Part shown: positions 38,222 to 47,024 of the stretch, one piece after another
How positions within the stretch are numbered: position 1 is the first letter of the stretch
Layout of the letters: every line of letters begins with the position of its first letter
Assembly: GCF_004362195.1 (NCBI RefSeq)
Contig: NZ_SNWG01000001.1
Location: 124,001 to 188,000 of the forward strand
Direction of reading: 5' to 3'
Length of the DNA stretch: 64,000 nt
Source: Microbacterium sp. BK668
GTDB lineage: Bacteria; Actinomycetota; Actinomycetes; Actinomycetales; Microbacteriaceae
Program-made: the position numbers and the translations under genes
The notes under the pieces: generated by a model
Told to the model about the DNA's origin: nothing
Databases searched by the model: none
The model's input: only the letters and a program-made list of their open reading frames with translations

Positions 38222-39511
38222 ATGAAGGGCAACAGGATCCTCGCGGGTTCTGCCGCACTGGTCGTCGGCGCTCTCGCGCTCGCCGGCTGCAGCGCCGGCG
38301 GCTCCGGCGAGAGCGCAGACGGCACCGTCGAGATGACACTGTGGCAGAACTCCACGACCGGACCGGGTCAGCAGTTCTGGAAGGACGCGATCGCCGCGTT
38401 CGAGGAGGAGAACCCGAACGTCACGATCAAGATGCAGTCCATCCAGAACGAGGACCTGGACGGCAAGCTCCAGACGTCGCTGAACGCGGGTGACCCGCCG
38501 GACATCTTCCTCCAGCGCGGCGGTGGCAAGCTGGCCGCCATGGTGCAGGCCGGTCAGCTCATGGACCTCACCGACAAGATCGAGGGCGAGGCGAAGGAGA
38601 ACATCTCCGAAGGCTCCTTCAAAGCCGAGACGTACCAGGACAAGATCTGGGCGATGCCCCTGTCGGTGCTTCCCGGCGGCATCTTCTACAGCCAGGATCT
38701 CTACGACCAGGCCGGCATCACCGAGAACCCGACCACCATCGACGAGCTCGTCGAAGCCAACGAGAAGCTGAAGGCGATCGGCGTCGCCCCGCTCGCCCTC
38801 GGCGCGAAGGACGCCTGGCCCGCTGCGCACTGGTTCTACTGGTTCGCCATCCGCGAGTGCTCCCCCGAGACCATGGAGGAGACGGGCGACTCGAAGGACT
38901 TCAGCGACCCCTGCTGGCTCAAGGCCGCGGAGGACCTCGAGGAGTTCGCAGCAACCGAGCCGTTCAACGAGGGCTTCCTCACGACGTCCGCCCAGCAGGG
39001 AGCGGGCAGCTCGGCGGGGCTCGTGGCCAACAAGAAGGCCGGCGGCGAGCTCATGGGCGCGTGGGACCCGGGCGTGATCGCCTCTCTCACCCCCGATGAG
39101 AAGCCCCTTCCCGACCTCGCCTGGTACCCCTTCCCCGAGGTCTCCGGCGGCGAGGGAGAGCCCGGCTCGATGATGGGCGGCGTGGACGGCTACTCGTGCG
39201 CCGCTCAGGCTCCCGAGGAGTGCGCCGACTTCCTCAACTTCGTCGCCTCCAACGACCAGCAGACCGCCTACTACAAGGCGTACAACTCGCCGCCGGTCAA
39301 CGCCGAGGCGCAGAAGGCCGTCACCGAGCCCTATCTCCAGCAGATCCTCGAGGCCTACAACAAGGCTCCGTTCGTCTCGCAGTGGCTCGACACCGTCCTC
39401 GGACAGAACGTCGGCAACGCGCTCAACGTGGCGGTCGTCGACATGCTTGCGGGCCAGAGCACGCCCGAGAAGCTGATCGAAGCCGCCAACCAGGCCGGCG
39501 CGAAGGGCTAG
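38222..39511 (+). CDS. ABC sugar transporter substrate-binding lipoprotein (BxlE-like)
   Basis: A 429-residue exported lipoprotein. The signal peptide ILAGSAALVVGALALAGCS has a lipobox (LAGC, Cys about residue 23). The mature part is a family-1 sugar-binding protein: LWQNSTTGPGQQFWKDAIAAFEEENPNV at the start, the hinge GDPPDIFLQRGGGKL, and a carbohydrate-site Trp pair around AHWFYWFAI. With two permeases and a beta-xylosidase in the same operon it most likely captures xylobiose or longer xylo-oligosaccharides. Weak ribosome site (gggaaa); the ATG is the only one before the signal. Confidence 0.92.
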   Translation: MKGNRILAGSAALVVGALALAGCSAGGSGESADGTVEMTLWQNSTTGPGQQFWKDAIAAFEEENPNVTIKMQSIQNEDLDGKLQTSLNAGDPPDIFLQRGGGKLAAMVQAGQLMDLTDKIEGEAKENISEGSFKAETYQDKIWAMPLSVLPGGIFYSQDLYDQAGITENPTTIDELVEANEKLKAIGVAPLALGAKDAWPAAHWFYWFAIRECSPETMEETGDSKDFSDPCWLKAAEDLEEFAATEPFNEGFLTTSAQQGAGSSAGLVANKKAGGELMGAWDPGVIASLTPDEKPLPDLAWYPFPEVSGGEGEPGSMMGGVDGYSCAAQAPEECADFLNFVASNDQQTAYYKAYNSPPVNAEAQKAVTEPYLQQILEAYNKAPFVSQWLDTVLGQNVGNALNVAVVDMLAGQSTPEKLIEAANQAGAKG

Positions 39512-39522
39512 GAACACTCCGC

Positions 39523-40548
39523 ATGACCACGAGCGAGACACCGAAGACGGACGTTCGCCCGCAGACGGATCTCGCGCAGCGCTCCGGGGGCGGTGGCGTC
39601 ACGCCGCCGCCCTCGGCACCGCCGCGCCGCCGGCGCCCTGGGCTGGGATGGTCCGGCCGCCTCGAAGTCGCCGTGCTGGTCGGTCCGGCACTCATCTTCT
39701 TCATCGGGTTCGTCATCTTCCCCGTCATCATGGCGGCGTACTACGGCTTCTTCAATTGGAAGGGCTACGGACCCGCGGTCGACTTCGTCGGCCTCAAGAA
39801 CTACGTCACGATCTTCACCGACCCCGACTTCCAGGAGGCGCTGGGCCACAACGCCTTCATCCTGGTCATGTCGATCGTCATCCAGGGACCGATCGCGCTT
39901 CTGCTGGCGCTTCTGCTCAATCGCAAGATGCGCGGTCAGTCGCTCATCCGGGTGCTGATCTTCGTGCCCTACGTCATCGCCGAGGTGGTGGTGGGCACCG
40001 GCTTCAGCCTCATGCTCGCCACGAACGGAGCCCTCAACGGTCTCCTCGAGAACCTGGGCCTCGACAACCTCACGCGCGACTGGCTCTCCGACCCCAGCAT
40101 CGCCATCTGGACCCTCATGGCGATCCTCACCTGGAAGTACGTCGGCTTCGCCGTCATCCTCTTCCTCGCGGGGCTTCAGGGCATCCCCGATGAGCTCTAC
40201 GAGGCGGCGGCGATCGATGGGGCCACCTATTGGCAGATCCAGCGCCGCATCACGATCCCCCTGCTCGGACCGACGCTGCGCATCTGGGCGTTCCTGTCGA
40301 TCATCGGCGCCCTCCAGCTGTTCGACCTCGTCTACATCATCTGGGGCCAGTACGTGGCATCCGTCGCCGGCACCTCGACCATGGCGACCTACATGGTCGC
40401 CAACGGCCGCAACGCGGGGAACTTCGGCTACGGCAGCGCCGTCGCCGTCGTGATCTTCCTCATCTCCCTCGTCGTCGCCCTGATCTACCAGCGCTTCGTG
40501 CTGCGCCGCGACACCGCCGGCGCGCTCACCGAAAGGAACGACCGATGA
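39523..40548 (+). CDS. ABC sugar transporter permease (MalF type, BxlF-like)
   Basis: A 341-residue permease with six membrane helices. A proline-rich cytoplasmic N-terminal stretch of about 40 residues (ending PPPSAPPRRRRPG) precedes the first helix LEVAVLVGPALIFFIGFVIF. The EAA loop that docks the ATPase is YEAAAIDGATYWQIQRRITIP. It starts eleven bases after the binding-protein stop and overlaps the next permease by four bases. No ATPase gene is present in the operon; such importers use a shared MsmK-like ATPase encoded elsewhere. Confidence 0.93.
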   Translation: MTTSETPKTDVRPQTDLAQRSGGGGVTPPPSAPPRRRRPGLGWSGRLEVAVLVGPALIFFIGFVIFPVIMAAYYGFFNWKGYGPAVDFVGLKNYVTIFTDPDFQEALGHNAFILVMSIVIQGPIALLLALLLNRKMRGQSLIRVLIFVPYVIAEVVVGTGFSLMLATNGALNGLLENLGLDNLTRDWLSDPSIAIWTLMAILTWKYVGFAVILFLAGLQGIPDELYEAAAIDGATYWQIQRRITIPLLGPTLRIWAFLSIIGALQLFDLVYIIWGQYVASVAGTSTMATYMVANGRNAGNFGYGSAVAVVIFLISLVVALIYQRFVLRRDTAGALTERNDR

Positions 40549-41411
40549 CCGCCGCCGTGGCCACCGCCGCGCCGACCGCCCCGCGGCGATCGCGCATGCG
40601 GGCGGGGACTCCTGCCGTGTACTTCGTGGCGCTGATCGTCATCGCGCTCATGCTGGGCCCGGTGATCTACATCATCCTCGGCGGCTTCCGCTCGAACTCG
40701 CAGATCACGACCAACCCGGCCGGGCTGCCCGACCCGTGGGTGTTCACGAACTACATCGACGTCCTCACCGAGAGCACGTTCTGGATCCTCGTGTTCAACT
40801 CGACGATCGTCGCGGTCGCCACGACCGTCGGGGTCATCCTCCTCGGGCTGATGGCCAGCTACGTGCTCGCCCGCTACCAGTTCCGCGGTCGCGGCGCGCT
40901 GTACGCCCTGTTCGCGGCCGGCCTGATGTTCCCGATCACCGTCGCCATCACGCCGCTGTACATCGTGGTGCGCAACCTGGGGCTGATCAACTCCCTCGGC
41001 GGCGTCATCCTCCCGCAGATCGCCTTCGCCCTTCCGACGACGATCATCATCCTGGTGCCGTTCCTCCGGGCGATCCCCGACGAGATCCAGGAAGCGGCGT
41101 TCATCGACGGCTGCAGCCGCCTCGGCTTCTTCTGGCGCATGGTGCTCCCCCTCGCCGTCCCCGGGGTGATCACGGTCGGCATCCTCGCCTTCATCGGAAG
41201 CTGGAACGCCTACCTCCTGCCGCTGTTCCTCCTCAACGACAACGCGAACTTCACCCTGCCGCTCGGCGTCCAGGCGTTCTCGTCGCAGTACTCCGTCGAC
41301 ACCGCGAAGGTGCTCGCGTTCACGTCGCTGTCGATGATCCCGGCTCTGGCGTTCTTCAGCCTCTTCGAGCGGCGCATCGTCGGCGGCCTGACAGGAGCGG
41401 TCAAGGGATGA
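40545..41411 (+). CDS. ABC sugar transporter permease (MalG type, BxlG-like)
   Basis: A 288-residue permease with six helices, paired with the MalF-type gene upstream. The EAA loop is QEAAFIDGCSRLGFFWRMVLP. A short hydrophilic N terminus precedes PAVYFVALIVIALMLGPVIYI, and the C-terminal SLFERRIVGGLTGAVKG is the standard MalG-type end. It overlaps the upstream permease and the downstream glycosidase each by four bases, making the operon strictly coupled. Confidence 0.93.
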   Translation: MTAAVATAAPTAPRRSRMRAGTPAVYFVALIVIALMLGPVIYIILGGFRSNSQITTNPAGLPDPWVFTNYIDVLTESTFWILVFNSTIVAVATTVGVILLGLMASYVLARYQFRGRGALYALFAAGLMFPITVAITPLYIVVRNLGLINSLGGVILPQIAFALPTTIIILVPFLRAIPDEIQEAAFIDGCSRLGFFWRMVLPLAVPGVITVGILAFIGSWNAYLLPLFLLNDNANFTLPLGVQAFSSQYSVDTAKVLAFTSLSMIPALAFFSLFERRIVGGLTGAVKG

Positions 41412-43708
41412 GCCGGATCGAACTCCCGCCGGTCTCCGAGCGGGTGCGGGCTCTGCATGCGCAGATGACCCTCGACGAGAAGCTCGCGCAGCTCGTGGGG
41501 TACTGGGTCGACCAGGGCGACGAGCTCGTCGCGCCCATGGCGGGCGAGATGGCCACCTCCACGAAGTACGAGGATGCCTCGGCCCACGGCATCGGGCATC
41601 TCACGCGGGTGTACGGCACGAGGCCGGTCGACCCGGTCGAGCGCGCCGCATGGCTGTGGAGCGAGCAGCGCCGCCTGCGCGAGCAGACCCGGCTGGGAAT
41701 CCCCGCCATCGTGCACGAGGAGTGCCTCACGGGCCTGGCGGCGTGGAAGGCCGCCACCTTCCCGACCCCTCTCGCGTGGGGCGCGTCGTTCGACCCGGCG
41801 CTCGTCGAGGAGATGGGACGCCTCATCGGAGGGTCGATGCGACAGCTCGGCATCCACCAGGGCCTGGCACCCGTGCTCGACGTGATCCGCGATCCGCGCT
41901 GGGGTCGTGTCGACGAGTGCATCGGCGAGGATCCGTACGTGGTGGGCACCGTCGGGACCGCCTACGTGCGGGGACTGCAGGATGCCGGCATCCACGCGAC
42001 CCTCAAGCACTTCGTGGGCTATTCGGCGTCGCAGTCGGGGCGCAATCACGCCCCGGTGCACGCGGGACCCCGCGAGCTCGCCGACGTCCTGCTTCCGCCG
42101 TTCGAGATGGCCGTCCGCGACGGCGGTGTGCGGTCGGTGATGAACTCCTACGCGGAGATCGACGGGGTGCCCGTGGCCGCGTCCGAGGAGCTTCTCACGA
42201 GCGTCCTCCGCGAGGAGTGGGGATTCGACGGAGTGGTCGTGTCGGACTACTTCTCGGTGGCCTTCCTGCACACGATGCACGCGGTCGCCCAGGACCTCGG
42301 CGAAGCGGCGGCCCTGGCGCTGGCCGCGGGGATCGACGTGGAGCTGCCGACCGGCGACGCGTTCACCGCCCCTCTGGCCGAGGCGCTGCGATCCGGAGCG
42401 GTCGACGAAGCGCTCGTCGACCGGGCTGTCCTGCGCGTGCTGGCCGAGAAGGAGGAGCTGGGCCTCCTCGACGAGACGTTCGACGAACCCCCCGCCGCCA
42501 TCGACCTCGACACCCCGGAGCACCGGGCCGTCGCACGGCGTCTCGCGGAGGAGTCGCTCGTGCTCCTCTCCAACGGCGGCGTCCTCCCGCTCGATGCGGC
42601 GTCCATCGGGCGCCTCGCGATCATCGGGCCGAACGCCGACTCCGCGGAAGCGCTCATGGGCTGCTACTCCTTCGTCAACCACGTGCTGGCCCACCACCCC
42701 GACGTGCCGCTCGGGCTCGAGCTGCCGAGCGTCTTCGAGGCTCTCCGGGCCGAGTTCCCGGGCTCGGCGCCCGAGGCGGTGCGCGGATGCGACGTATCCG
42801 GAGATGACGCGTCCGGGATCGCCGAGGCCGTGGCCGCGGCGGCGGCGTCCGACGTGGCCGTCGTCGTCGTCGGCGACCGCGCGGGCCTGTTCGGACGCGG
42901 CACGGTCGGCGAGGGCAACGACGTCGATGACCTCGAACTGCCCGGCCTCCAGCGGCGCCTCGTCGAGGAGGTCGTATCGACGGGCGTCCCCACCGTCATG
43001 ATCGTGCTGTCCGGCCGCCCCTACGCGATCGGGTGGGCGATCGACGGGCCAGCCGCGCCCGCGGCCGTCCTGCAGGCCTTCTTCCCCGGCGAGGAGGGAG
43101 CGTCCGCGATCGCGGCGGTGCTCTCCGGGCGCGCCGCGCCGTCGGGTCGCCTGCCCGTCTCGCTCCCGCGATCGGCGGGCGCACAGCCGTACACCTACCT
43201 GCACCCGATCCTCGGTGGACCGTCTGAGATCACGAGCGCCGACAGCACCCCGGCGCTGCCCTTCGGGCACGGCCTGACCTACACCGGGTTCGAGCACTCG
43301 AGGCTGTCGGCGCCGACGGAGTCCGCGACCGGTGCCGACCTTCCGGTCACGGTCGAGGTGCGCAACGTCGGGGAGCGCAGCGGCGTCGACGTCGTCCAGC
43401 TGTATGCGCGCGACCTGTACGCCAGCGTCACGCGTCCGGTCGCCCAGCTCGTGGGCTACGCCCGCGTGGCGCTCGAGCCGGGCGAGACGACGGTGGTCCG
43501 CTTCGACGTCCCGGTGGGGCGTCTGAGCTTCACCGACCGCCGCGGCGCTCGCGTCGTCGAGCCCGGCGACATCGAGTTCTGGGTGGGAGGCTCGTGCGAG
43601 GACCGCGAGACGTCGTCGACGACGCGCCTGGTCGGTCCCGTCCACGAGATCGGGCCGGCGGACGCGCGAACCGTGTCGGTGTCGGTCGCGGCGGTCGTCC
43701 CGCGATGA
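41408..43708 (+). CDS. GH3 beta-xylosidase (BxlA-like)
   Basis: A 766-residue glycoside hydrolase family 3 enzyme of the actinobacterial xylosidase type. Domains: TIM barrel with EECLTGLAAWKAATFP and the RWGRVDECIGEDPY substrate segment, the catalytic nucleophile Asp280 in VVSDYFSV, an alpha/beta sandwich (IAIIGPNADSAEALMG, VAVVVVGDRAGLF), and a C-terminal fibronectin III domain (LPVTVEVRNVGERSG). There is no signal peptide, so it acts in the cytoplasm on imported xylo-oligosaccharides. Streptomyces bxlEFGA has the same order. Starts by a four-base overlap with the permease gene. The frame runs back far upstream, but the ATG at 41408 restores the family N terminus. Confidence 0.9.
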   Translation: MSRIELPPVSERVRALHAQMTLDEKLAQLVGYWVDQGDELVAPMAGEMATSTKYEDASAHGIGHLTRVYGTRPVDPVERAAWLWSEQRRLREQTRLGIPAIVHEECLTGLAAWKAATFPTPLAWGASFDPALVEEMGRLIGGSMRQLGIHQGLAPVLDVIRDPRWGRVDECIGEDPYVVGTVGTAYVRGLQDAGIHATLKHFVGYSASQSGRNHAPVHAGPRELADVLLPPFEMAVRDGGVRSVMNSYAEIDGVPVAASEELLTSVLREEWGFDGVVVSDYFSVAFLHTMHAVAQDLGEAAALALAAGIDVELPTGDAFTAPLAEALRSGAVDEALVDRAVLRVLAEKEELGLLDETFDEPPAAIDLDTPEHRAVARRLAEESLVLLSNGGVLPLDAASIGRLAIIGPNADSAEALMGCYSFVNHVLAHHPDVPLGLELPSVFEALRAEFPGSAPEAVRGCDVSGDDASGIAEAVAAAAASDVAVVVVGDRAGLFGRGTVGEGNDVDDLELPGLQRRLVEEVVSTGVPTVMIVLSGRPYAIGWAIDGPAAPAAVLQAFFPGEEGASAIAAVLSGRAAPSGRLPVSLPRSAGAQPYTYLHPILGGPSEITSADSTPALPFGHGLTYTGFEHSRLSAPTESATGADLPVTVEVRNVGERSGVDVVQLYARDLYASVTRPVAQLVGYARVALEPGETTVVRFDVPVGRLSFTDRRGARVVEPGDIEFWVGGSCEDRETSSTTRLVGPVHEIGPADARTVSVSVAAVVPR

Positions 43709-43808
43709 TCCGGCGGAGCCGCGGTCGCCTCGAGAGCCCGAGACGGCCGCGGATCCGGTCGCCGGTCGGGCCCGGAATAGCATCGGGCGCCGGGCGTTTC
43801 ACCTCGGC

Positions 43809-44444
43809 ATGACGACCTTGGGAATCATCGGCGCAGGACACATCGGATCGGCATTGGCCCGCGGCCTCACGGCGCGCGGGTACGACGTCGTGATCGCGAA
43901 CTCGCGTGGCCCGGAGACCCTCTCGGCGCTCGTCGAGGAGCTCGGGCCCCGGGCTCGTGCCGGGACGGCGGAGGATGCCGCGGCCGCGGCGGATGTGGCG
44001 GTGGTGACCGTGCCCCTCAAGGCGTATCAGGACATCCCGGTCGCGCCGCTCGCCGGGAAGATCGTGCTCGACACCAACAACTACTACTGGGAGCGCGACG
44101 GTCGGATCGCTGAGCTCGACGACAAGCGCGCCACGACGAGCGGCCTGCTTCAGGAGCATCTTCCGGAGTCGAAGGTGGCCAAGGCCTTCAACCACATCAC
44201 CGCCTCGCAGATCGGCACCGACGGAACGCCGGCCGGGACGCCGGGACGCCGTGCGCTCGCCACCTCGAGCGACAACCCCGAGGCCGTCGAGTTCGTGACC
44301 GGACTGTACGACGAGTTCGGCTTCGACACGGTCGACGTCGGCCCGCTCGCCGAGAGCTGGCGCGTCGAGCGCGATCAGCCGGCCTACGGCGTGCGCCAGG
44401 ACCGTGACGAGCTCGTCGGAAATCTGGCACGCGCGCAACGCTGA
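43809..44444 (+). CDS. NADP/F420 oxidoreductase-like Rossmann protein
   Basis: A 211-residue protein with an N-terminal dinucleotide fold (GIIGAGHIGSALARGLTARG, VVIANSRGPETL, DVAVVTVPLKAYQD) typical of F420-dependent NADP reductase-like and pyrroline-carboxylate-reductase-like proteins. It reduces or senses NADP(H); whether it uses F420 is not shown. The KAFNHITASQI segment and a C-terminal DTVDVGPLAESWRVERDQPAYG contain the substrate face. The gene is single, with 18 bases before a DUF7882-like gene that has its own TATGGT box. Confidence 0.82.
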   Translation: MTTLGIIGAGHIGSALARGLTARGYDVVIANSRGPETLSALVEELGPRARAGTAEDAAAAADVAVVTVPLKAYQDIPVAPLAGKIVLDTNNYYWERDGRIAELDDKRATTSGLLQEHLPESKVAKAFNHITASQIGTDGTPAGTPGRRALATSSDNPEAVEFVTGLYDEFGFDTVDVGPLAESWRVERDQPAYGVRQDRDELVGNLARAQR

Positions 44445-44462
44445 CGGGATTATGGTTCACCT

Positions 44463-44828
44463 ATGGGGACCATCTACTACGGCGGATCCGCAACTCCCAT
44501 CCACATCGAGGACCGCGCGCTGGCGCATCTGAAGGTCGTCATCGCGACGAAGCTCCGCCGTGGCGAGAGCTTCACCGTGTCGTGGGCGCATCCCGACGAT
44601 CAGCCCCGAGGACGCAGCACGATCTGGCTGCATCCGTCGATCCCGCTGCGATTCGTCTTCGACGAACCGGAGCCGCCGGTCCTCAGCCGCGAATGGATCG
44701 AGAGCCTCGCGAACTCCGCGAACTCCTCGGGCGGGGTCTCGCTCGTCGCCGAGAGCATCGCCGGCGACGGTGAGCCCGCGCCCGACATCTCACCGCAGGC
44801 CGTCGAGATCGTCGAGTCCCGCGAGTGA
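44463..44828 (+). CDS. DUF7882-like protein, copy A
   Basis: A 121-residue protein of a Microbacteriaceae-typical family (DUF7882 as I recall, unchecked). Core: IHIEDRALAHLKVVIATKLRRGE, a WLHPSIPLRFVF strand and SREWIESLANSANSSGG. Copy B at 50345 is about 80% identical by eye. The last 25 residues are acidic and specific to this copy. These proteins are often labelled ATP-dependent DNA ligase, but no KxDG ligase motif is present. Its promoter looks leaderless (TATGGT 44451-44456, six bases before ATG). It converges with copy C, with eleven bases between stops. Function unknown. Confidence 0.85.
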   Translation: MGTIYYGGSATPIHIEDRALAHLKVVIATKLRRGESFTVSWAHPDDQPRGRSTIWLHPSIPLRFVFDEPEPPVLSREWIESLANSANSSGGVSLVAESIAGDGEPAPDISPQAVEIVESRE

Positions 44829-44839
44829 CACCCGTCGCG

Positions 44840-45154
44840 TCAGCCCTCTTCGCCTGACGGCTCTTCGGGCTCCGGGACGATCTGCAGTCCGCTGGGCCCG
44901 CTCGCGGACTGCATCAGCTCCTCGATCCAGAGGCGATTGATGCGCGGGTTGCGGCTGCCGAAGAAGTGGAACTGGAGCGGGACCGACGGATGGATCCAGA
45001 AGCTCTTCCGTCCGCTTCCGTCTCCGATCTCGACGTCGAACATGAACGCCTCCGACCGTCGAAGCTTGTTCATCACGACGATGCGCAGATGTGCGAGCGT
45101 CCGATCGTCGATGTCGACCGAGTTCGCCATCGTGTCGTAGATGAACCGCCCCAT
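44840..45154 (-). CDS. DUF7882-like protein, copy C
   Basis: A 104-residue paralogue with the family pattern: MGRFIYD start, DIDDRTLAHLRIVVMNKLRRSE, FWIHPSVPLQFHFFGSR, INRLWIEELMQSASGPSG and a PEPEEPSGEE tail. It is closer in layout to copy D at 58411 than to A and B. A ribosome site (gaaggag) precedes the ATG. Tail-to-tail arrangement with copy A. Function unknown. Confidence 0.85.
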   Translation of the reverse strand: MGRFIYDTMANSVDIDDRTLAHLRIVVMNKLRRSEAFMFDVEIGDGSGRKSFWIHPSVPLQFHFFGSRNPRINRLWIEELMQSASGPSGLQIVPEPEEPSGEEG

Positions 45155-45275
45155 TCGCCACTCCTTCTCACTCCCCCGTGCTCGTCACGTTAGCGGGTCT
45201 GGAGCCGGATGCGGCGATTCTTCACGGGGACCTCACGTGCGCGTCAGACCGGCTCCGCCTCGGATCCGCCTCGCG

Positions 45276-45857
45276 TCAGATCGACGACCCCACCGGGCGG
45301 AACGCGCTGCGCAGCAGTCGGCGCGCGCGCGCCGCGGCGTCGGCGCGATCTCCCGGCGCACTGCGCGAGATGGCGAACGCGAGCATCTCGGTCGCTAGGA
45401 GCACGTCGGCGACCTCGAGACCGGATGCCTCGCCCGCGATGTCACGCTGCCGGTCGACCAGGCTCGCCACGACGTCGCGGTAGCGCGCGCCGAGGTGCAC
45501 GACCCGGCGATCCTCCGGCTGCGCCGAAATCAGCTCGATGAAGGCGCTGGAGACGATCGCCTGGTCGGCGACGAGGTCCAGCAGGTCCTCGATCGTGCGC
45601 GCGGGCGCTGCCGCGAAGCCCTCGAGCTCGGTCATGTTGTCCTCGAACACCGCGACGGCGAGCGCTGTGCGGTCTGGGAAGTGACGGTAGAGGCTCCCCT
45701 GCCCGACGCCCGCCCGCTTGGCGACCTGGCTGAAAGGGGCGGTGAGTCCGGCCTCGGCATAGACCTCGCGAGCCGCCGCGATGAGGGCGCGCCGGTTCTC
45801 GGGGCCCGCCGCGGGGCCCCGGTTGGCGCGGGGGGACCCTTCCTCACGAATCGGCAC
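45276..45857 (-). CDS. TetR family transcriptional regulator
   Basis: A 193-residue TetR-type repressor. The N-terminal helix-turn-helix is intact: ENRRALIAAAREVYAEAGL, PFSQVAKRAGVGQGSLYRHFPDRTAL. The C-terminal ligand domain is all helical and unremarkable. It diverges from the SDR gene at 45910. Its GTG start is preceded by TAGGTT (45864-45869, minus strand) at six bases. A 22-bp palindrome (45871-45892) between the two genes is the probable operator for both, so autoregulation and control of the dehydrogenase are likely. The inducer is unknown. Confidence 0.92.
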   Translation of the reverse strand: MPIREEGSPRANRGPAAGPENRRALIAAAREVYAEAGLTAPFSQVAKRAGVGQGSLYRHFPDRTALAVAVFEDNMTELEGFAAAPARTIEDLLDLVADQAIVSSAFIELISAQPEDRRVVHLGARYRDVVASLVDRQRDIAGEASGLEVADVLLATEMLAFAISRSAPGDRADAAARARRLLRSAFRPVGSSI

Positions 45858-45870
45858 GGGTATAACCTAT

Positions 45871-45892
45871 TACCGGACAACGATGTCCGGTA
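45871..45892. promoter_or_regulatory. Probable TetR operator
   Basis: taccggaca-acga-tgtccggta: 9-bp arms (45871-45879 and 45884-45892) match perfectly. It lies between the divergent TetR and SDR genes, adjacent to the TetR -10 box and 17 bases before the SDR ATG. Arm length and spacing fit a TetR dimer site. Confidence 0.8.
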
Positions 45893-45909
45893 GAGAAAGG
45901 ACCCGAACC

Positions 45910-46956
45910 ATGACTACCGCCACAGCCCTCACAGCCGACTCGGCGATCGCCGACTGGCTTGCCGACCCCGCCGGCAATGCGCTCCTCACCGAGGTCCTCG
46001 CGCAGAGCGGTCAGACCCCGGAGGTGTTCGCGCCGATCCGCCGCCTCCCGATCAAGCGCCTCGTCACGATGAGCCGCGGCGCCTTCACGGAGCAGATGCT
46101 CGGCGATCTCGTCGAGCGCGCGGCGGCGACGAGCGGGGGCGTTTCCGCCGCGAGCGCGCCCGACACCTCGGCGACCGCGGCCCCCGCGCTCCGGACCTGG
46201 ACCGAGCGCATCGACGAGGGCCGCTTCGCCGGAAAGACCGTCATCGTGACCGGTGCCGGGTCGGGGATCGGACGCGCGACCGCCTCGCGCATTGCGCGGG
46301 AGGGAGGACGGGTGGTCGCCGTCGACGTGAGCAAGGAGAGGCTCGACGACTTCGTCACGCAGCACGGGGAAGCGGACGTCGTTCCCCTTTCCGCCGACAT
46401 CACCGACGACGACGGCGTCGCCGCCATCCTCTCCGCCGCCGGGGAGACGATCGACGGCCTGGCCAACATCGCCGGCATCATGGACGACATGACGCCGGTC
46501 GGCGAGCTGAGCGACGCCGTGTGGGACCGTGTCCTGCGCGTCAACGTCACCGGCACCATGAAGCTCATGCGCGCGGTCATTCCCGCGATGCTCGCGCAAG
46601 GTGCCGGCTCGATCGTCAACACCGCCTCGGAGGCGGCGCTGCGCGGCTCGGCAGCCGGCGCGGCCTACACGACGTCGAAGCACGCGGTCGTGGGACTGAC
46701 GAAGTCGAGCGCCTACATGTACGGACCGAGCGGCATCCGCGTGAACGCCGTCGCACCCGGCCCCACCATCACGAACATCGAGGCGTCCTTCGGCTCACCG
46801 CTCGGGGCCGAGCGCGTGCAGACGGCCATGGCGATCATGCCCGACGCCGCCGAGGCGGAGGCGCTCGCGGCATCCATCACCTTCCTCCTGAGTGACGACG
46901 GCGTGAACGTCAACGGCGTCACGCTCGCCAGCGACGGCGGCTGGTCGGCCGCGTAA
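45910..46956 (+). CDS. SDR family oxidoreductase with extra N-terminal domain
   Basis: A 348-residue protein. Residues about 105-345 are a classical SDR: VIVTGAGSGIGRATASRIA, the NNAG-like NIAGIMDD, catalytic IVNTASEAALRGSA with YTTSKHA, and VNVNGVTLASDGGWSA at the end, as in 3-oxoacyl-ACP-reductase-like enzymes. The first 95 residues are an additional helical domain (SAIADWLADPAGNALLTEVLAQ, RRLPIKRLVTMSRGAFTEQML) resembling small helical regions found at the ends of some GH3 glucosidases; this similarity is from memory. A ribosome site aaagga precedes the ATG. The TetR operator upstream suggests substrate-induced expression. Confidence 0.87.
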   Translation: MTTATALTADSAIADWLADPAGNALLTEVLAQSGQTPEVFAPIRRLPIKRLVTMSRGAFTEQMLGDLVERAAATSGGVSAASAPDTSATAAPALRTWTERIDEGRFAGKTVIVTGAGSGIGRATASRIAREGGRVVAVDVSKERLDDFVTQHGEADVVPLSADITDDDGVAAILSAAGETIDGLANIAGIMDDMTPVGELSDAVWDRVLRVNVTGTMKLMRAVIPAMLAQGAGSIVNTASEAALRGSAAGAAYTTSKHAVVGLTKSSAYMYGPSGIRVNAVAPGPTITNIEASFGSPLGAERVQTAMAIMPDAAEAEALAASITFLLSDDGVNVNGVTLASDGGWSAA

Positions 46957-47024
46957 GCGGGTCGCACGACGGTCCCGGCGCCTGGCGCGTCGCGGGCCGG
47001 CGGAACGGCGGCTCAGGCACGGGG

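Noticed and set aside
41210..43783. 857-codon minus-strand open frame over the GH3 gene
   Set aside because: Shadow of a well-supported beta-xylosidase; no domain or start signal.
44463..44828. ATP-dependent DNA ligase
   Set aside because: No KxDG nucleotidyl-lysine motif and far too short; the label is probably a propagated misannotation for this family.
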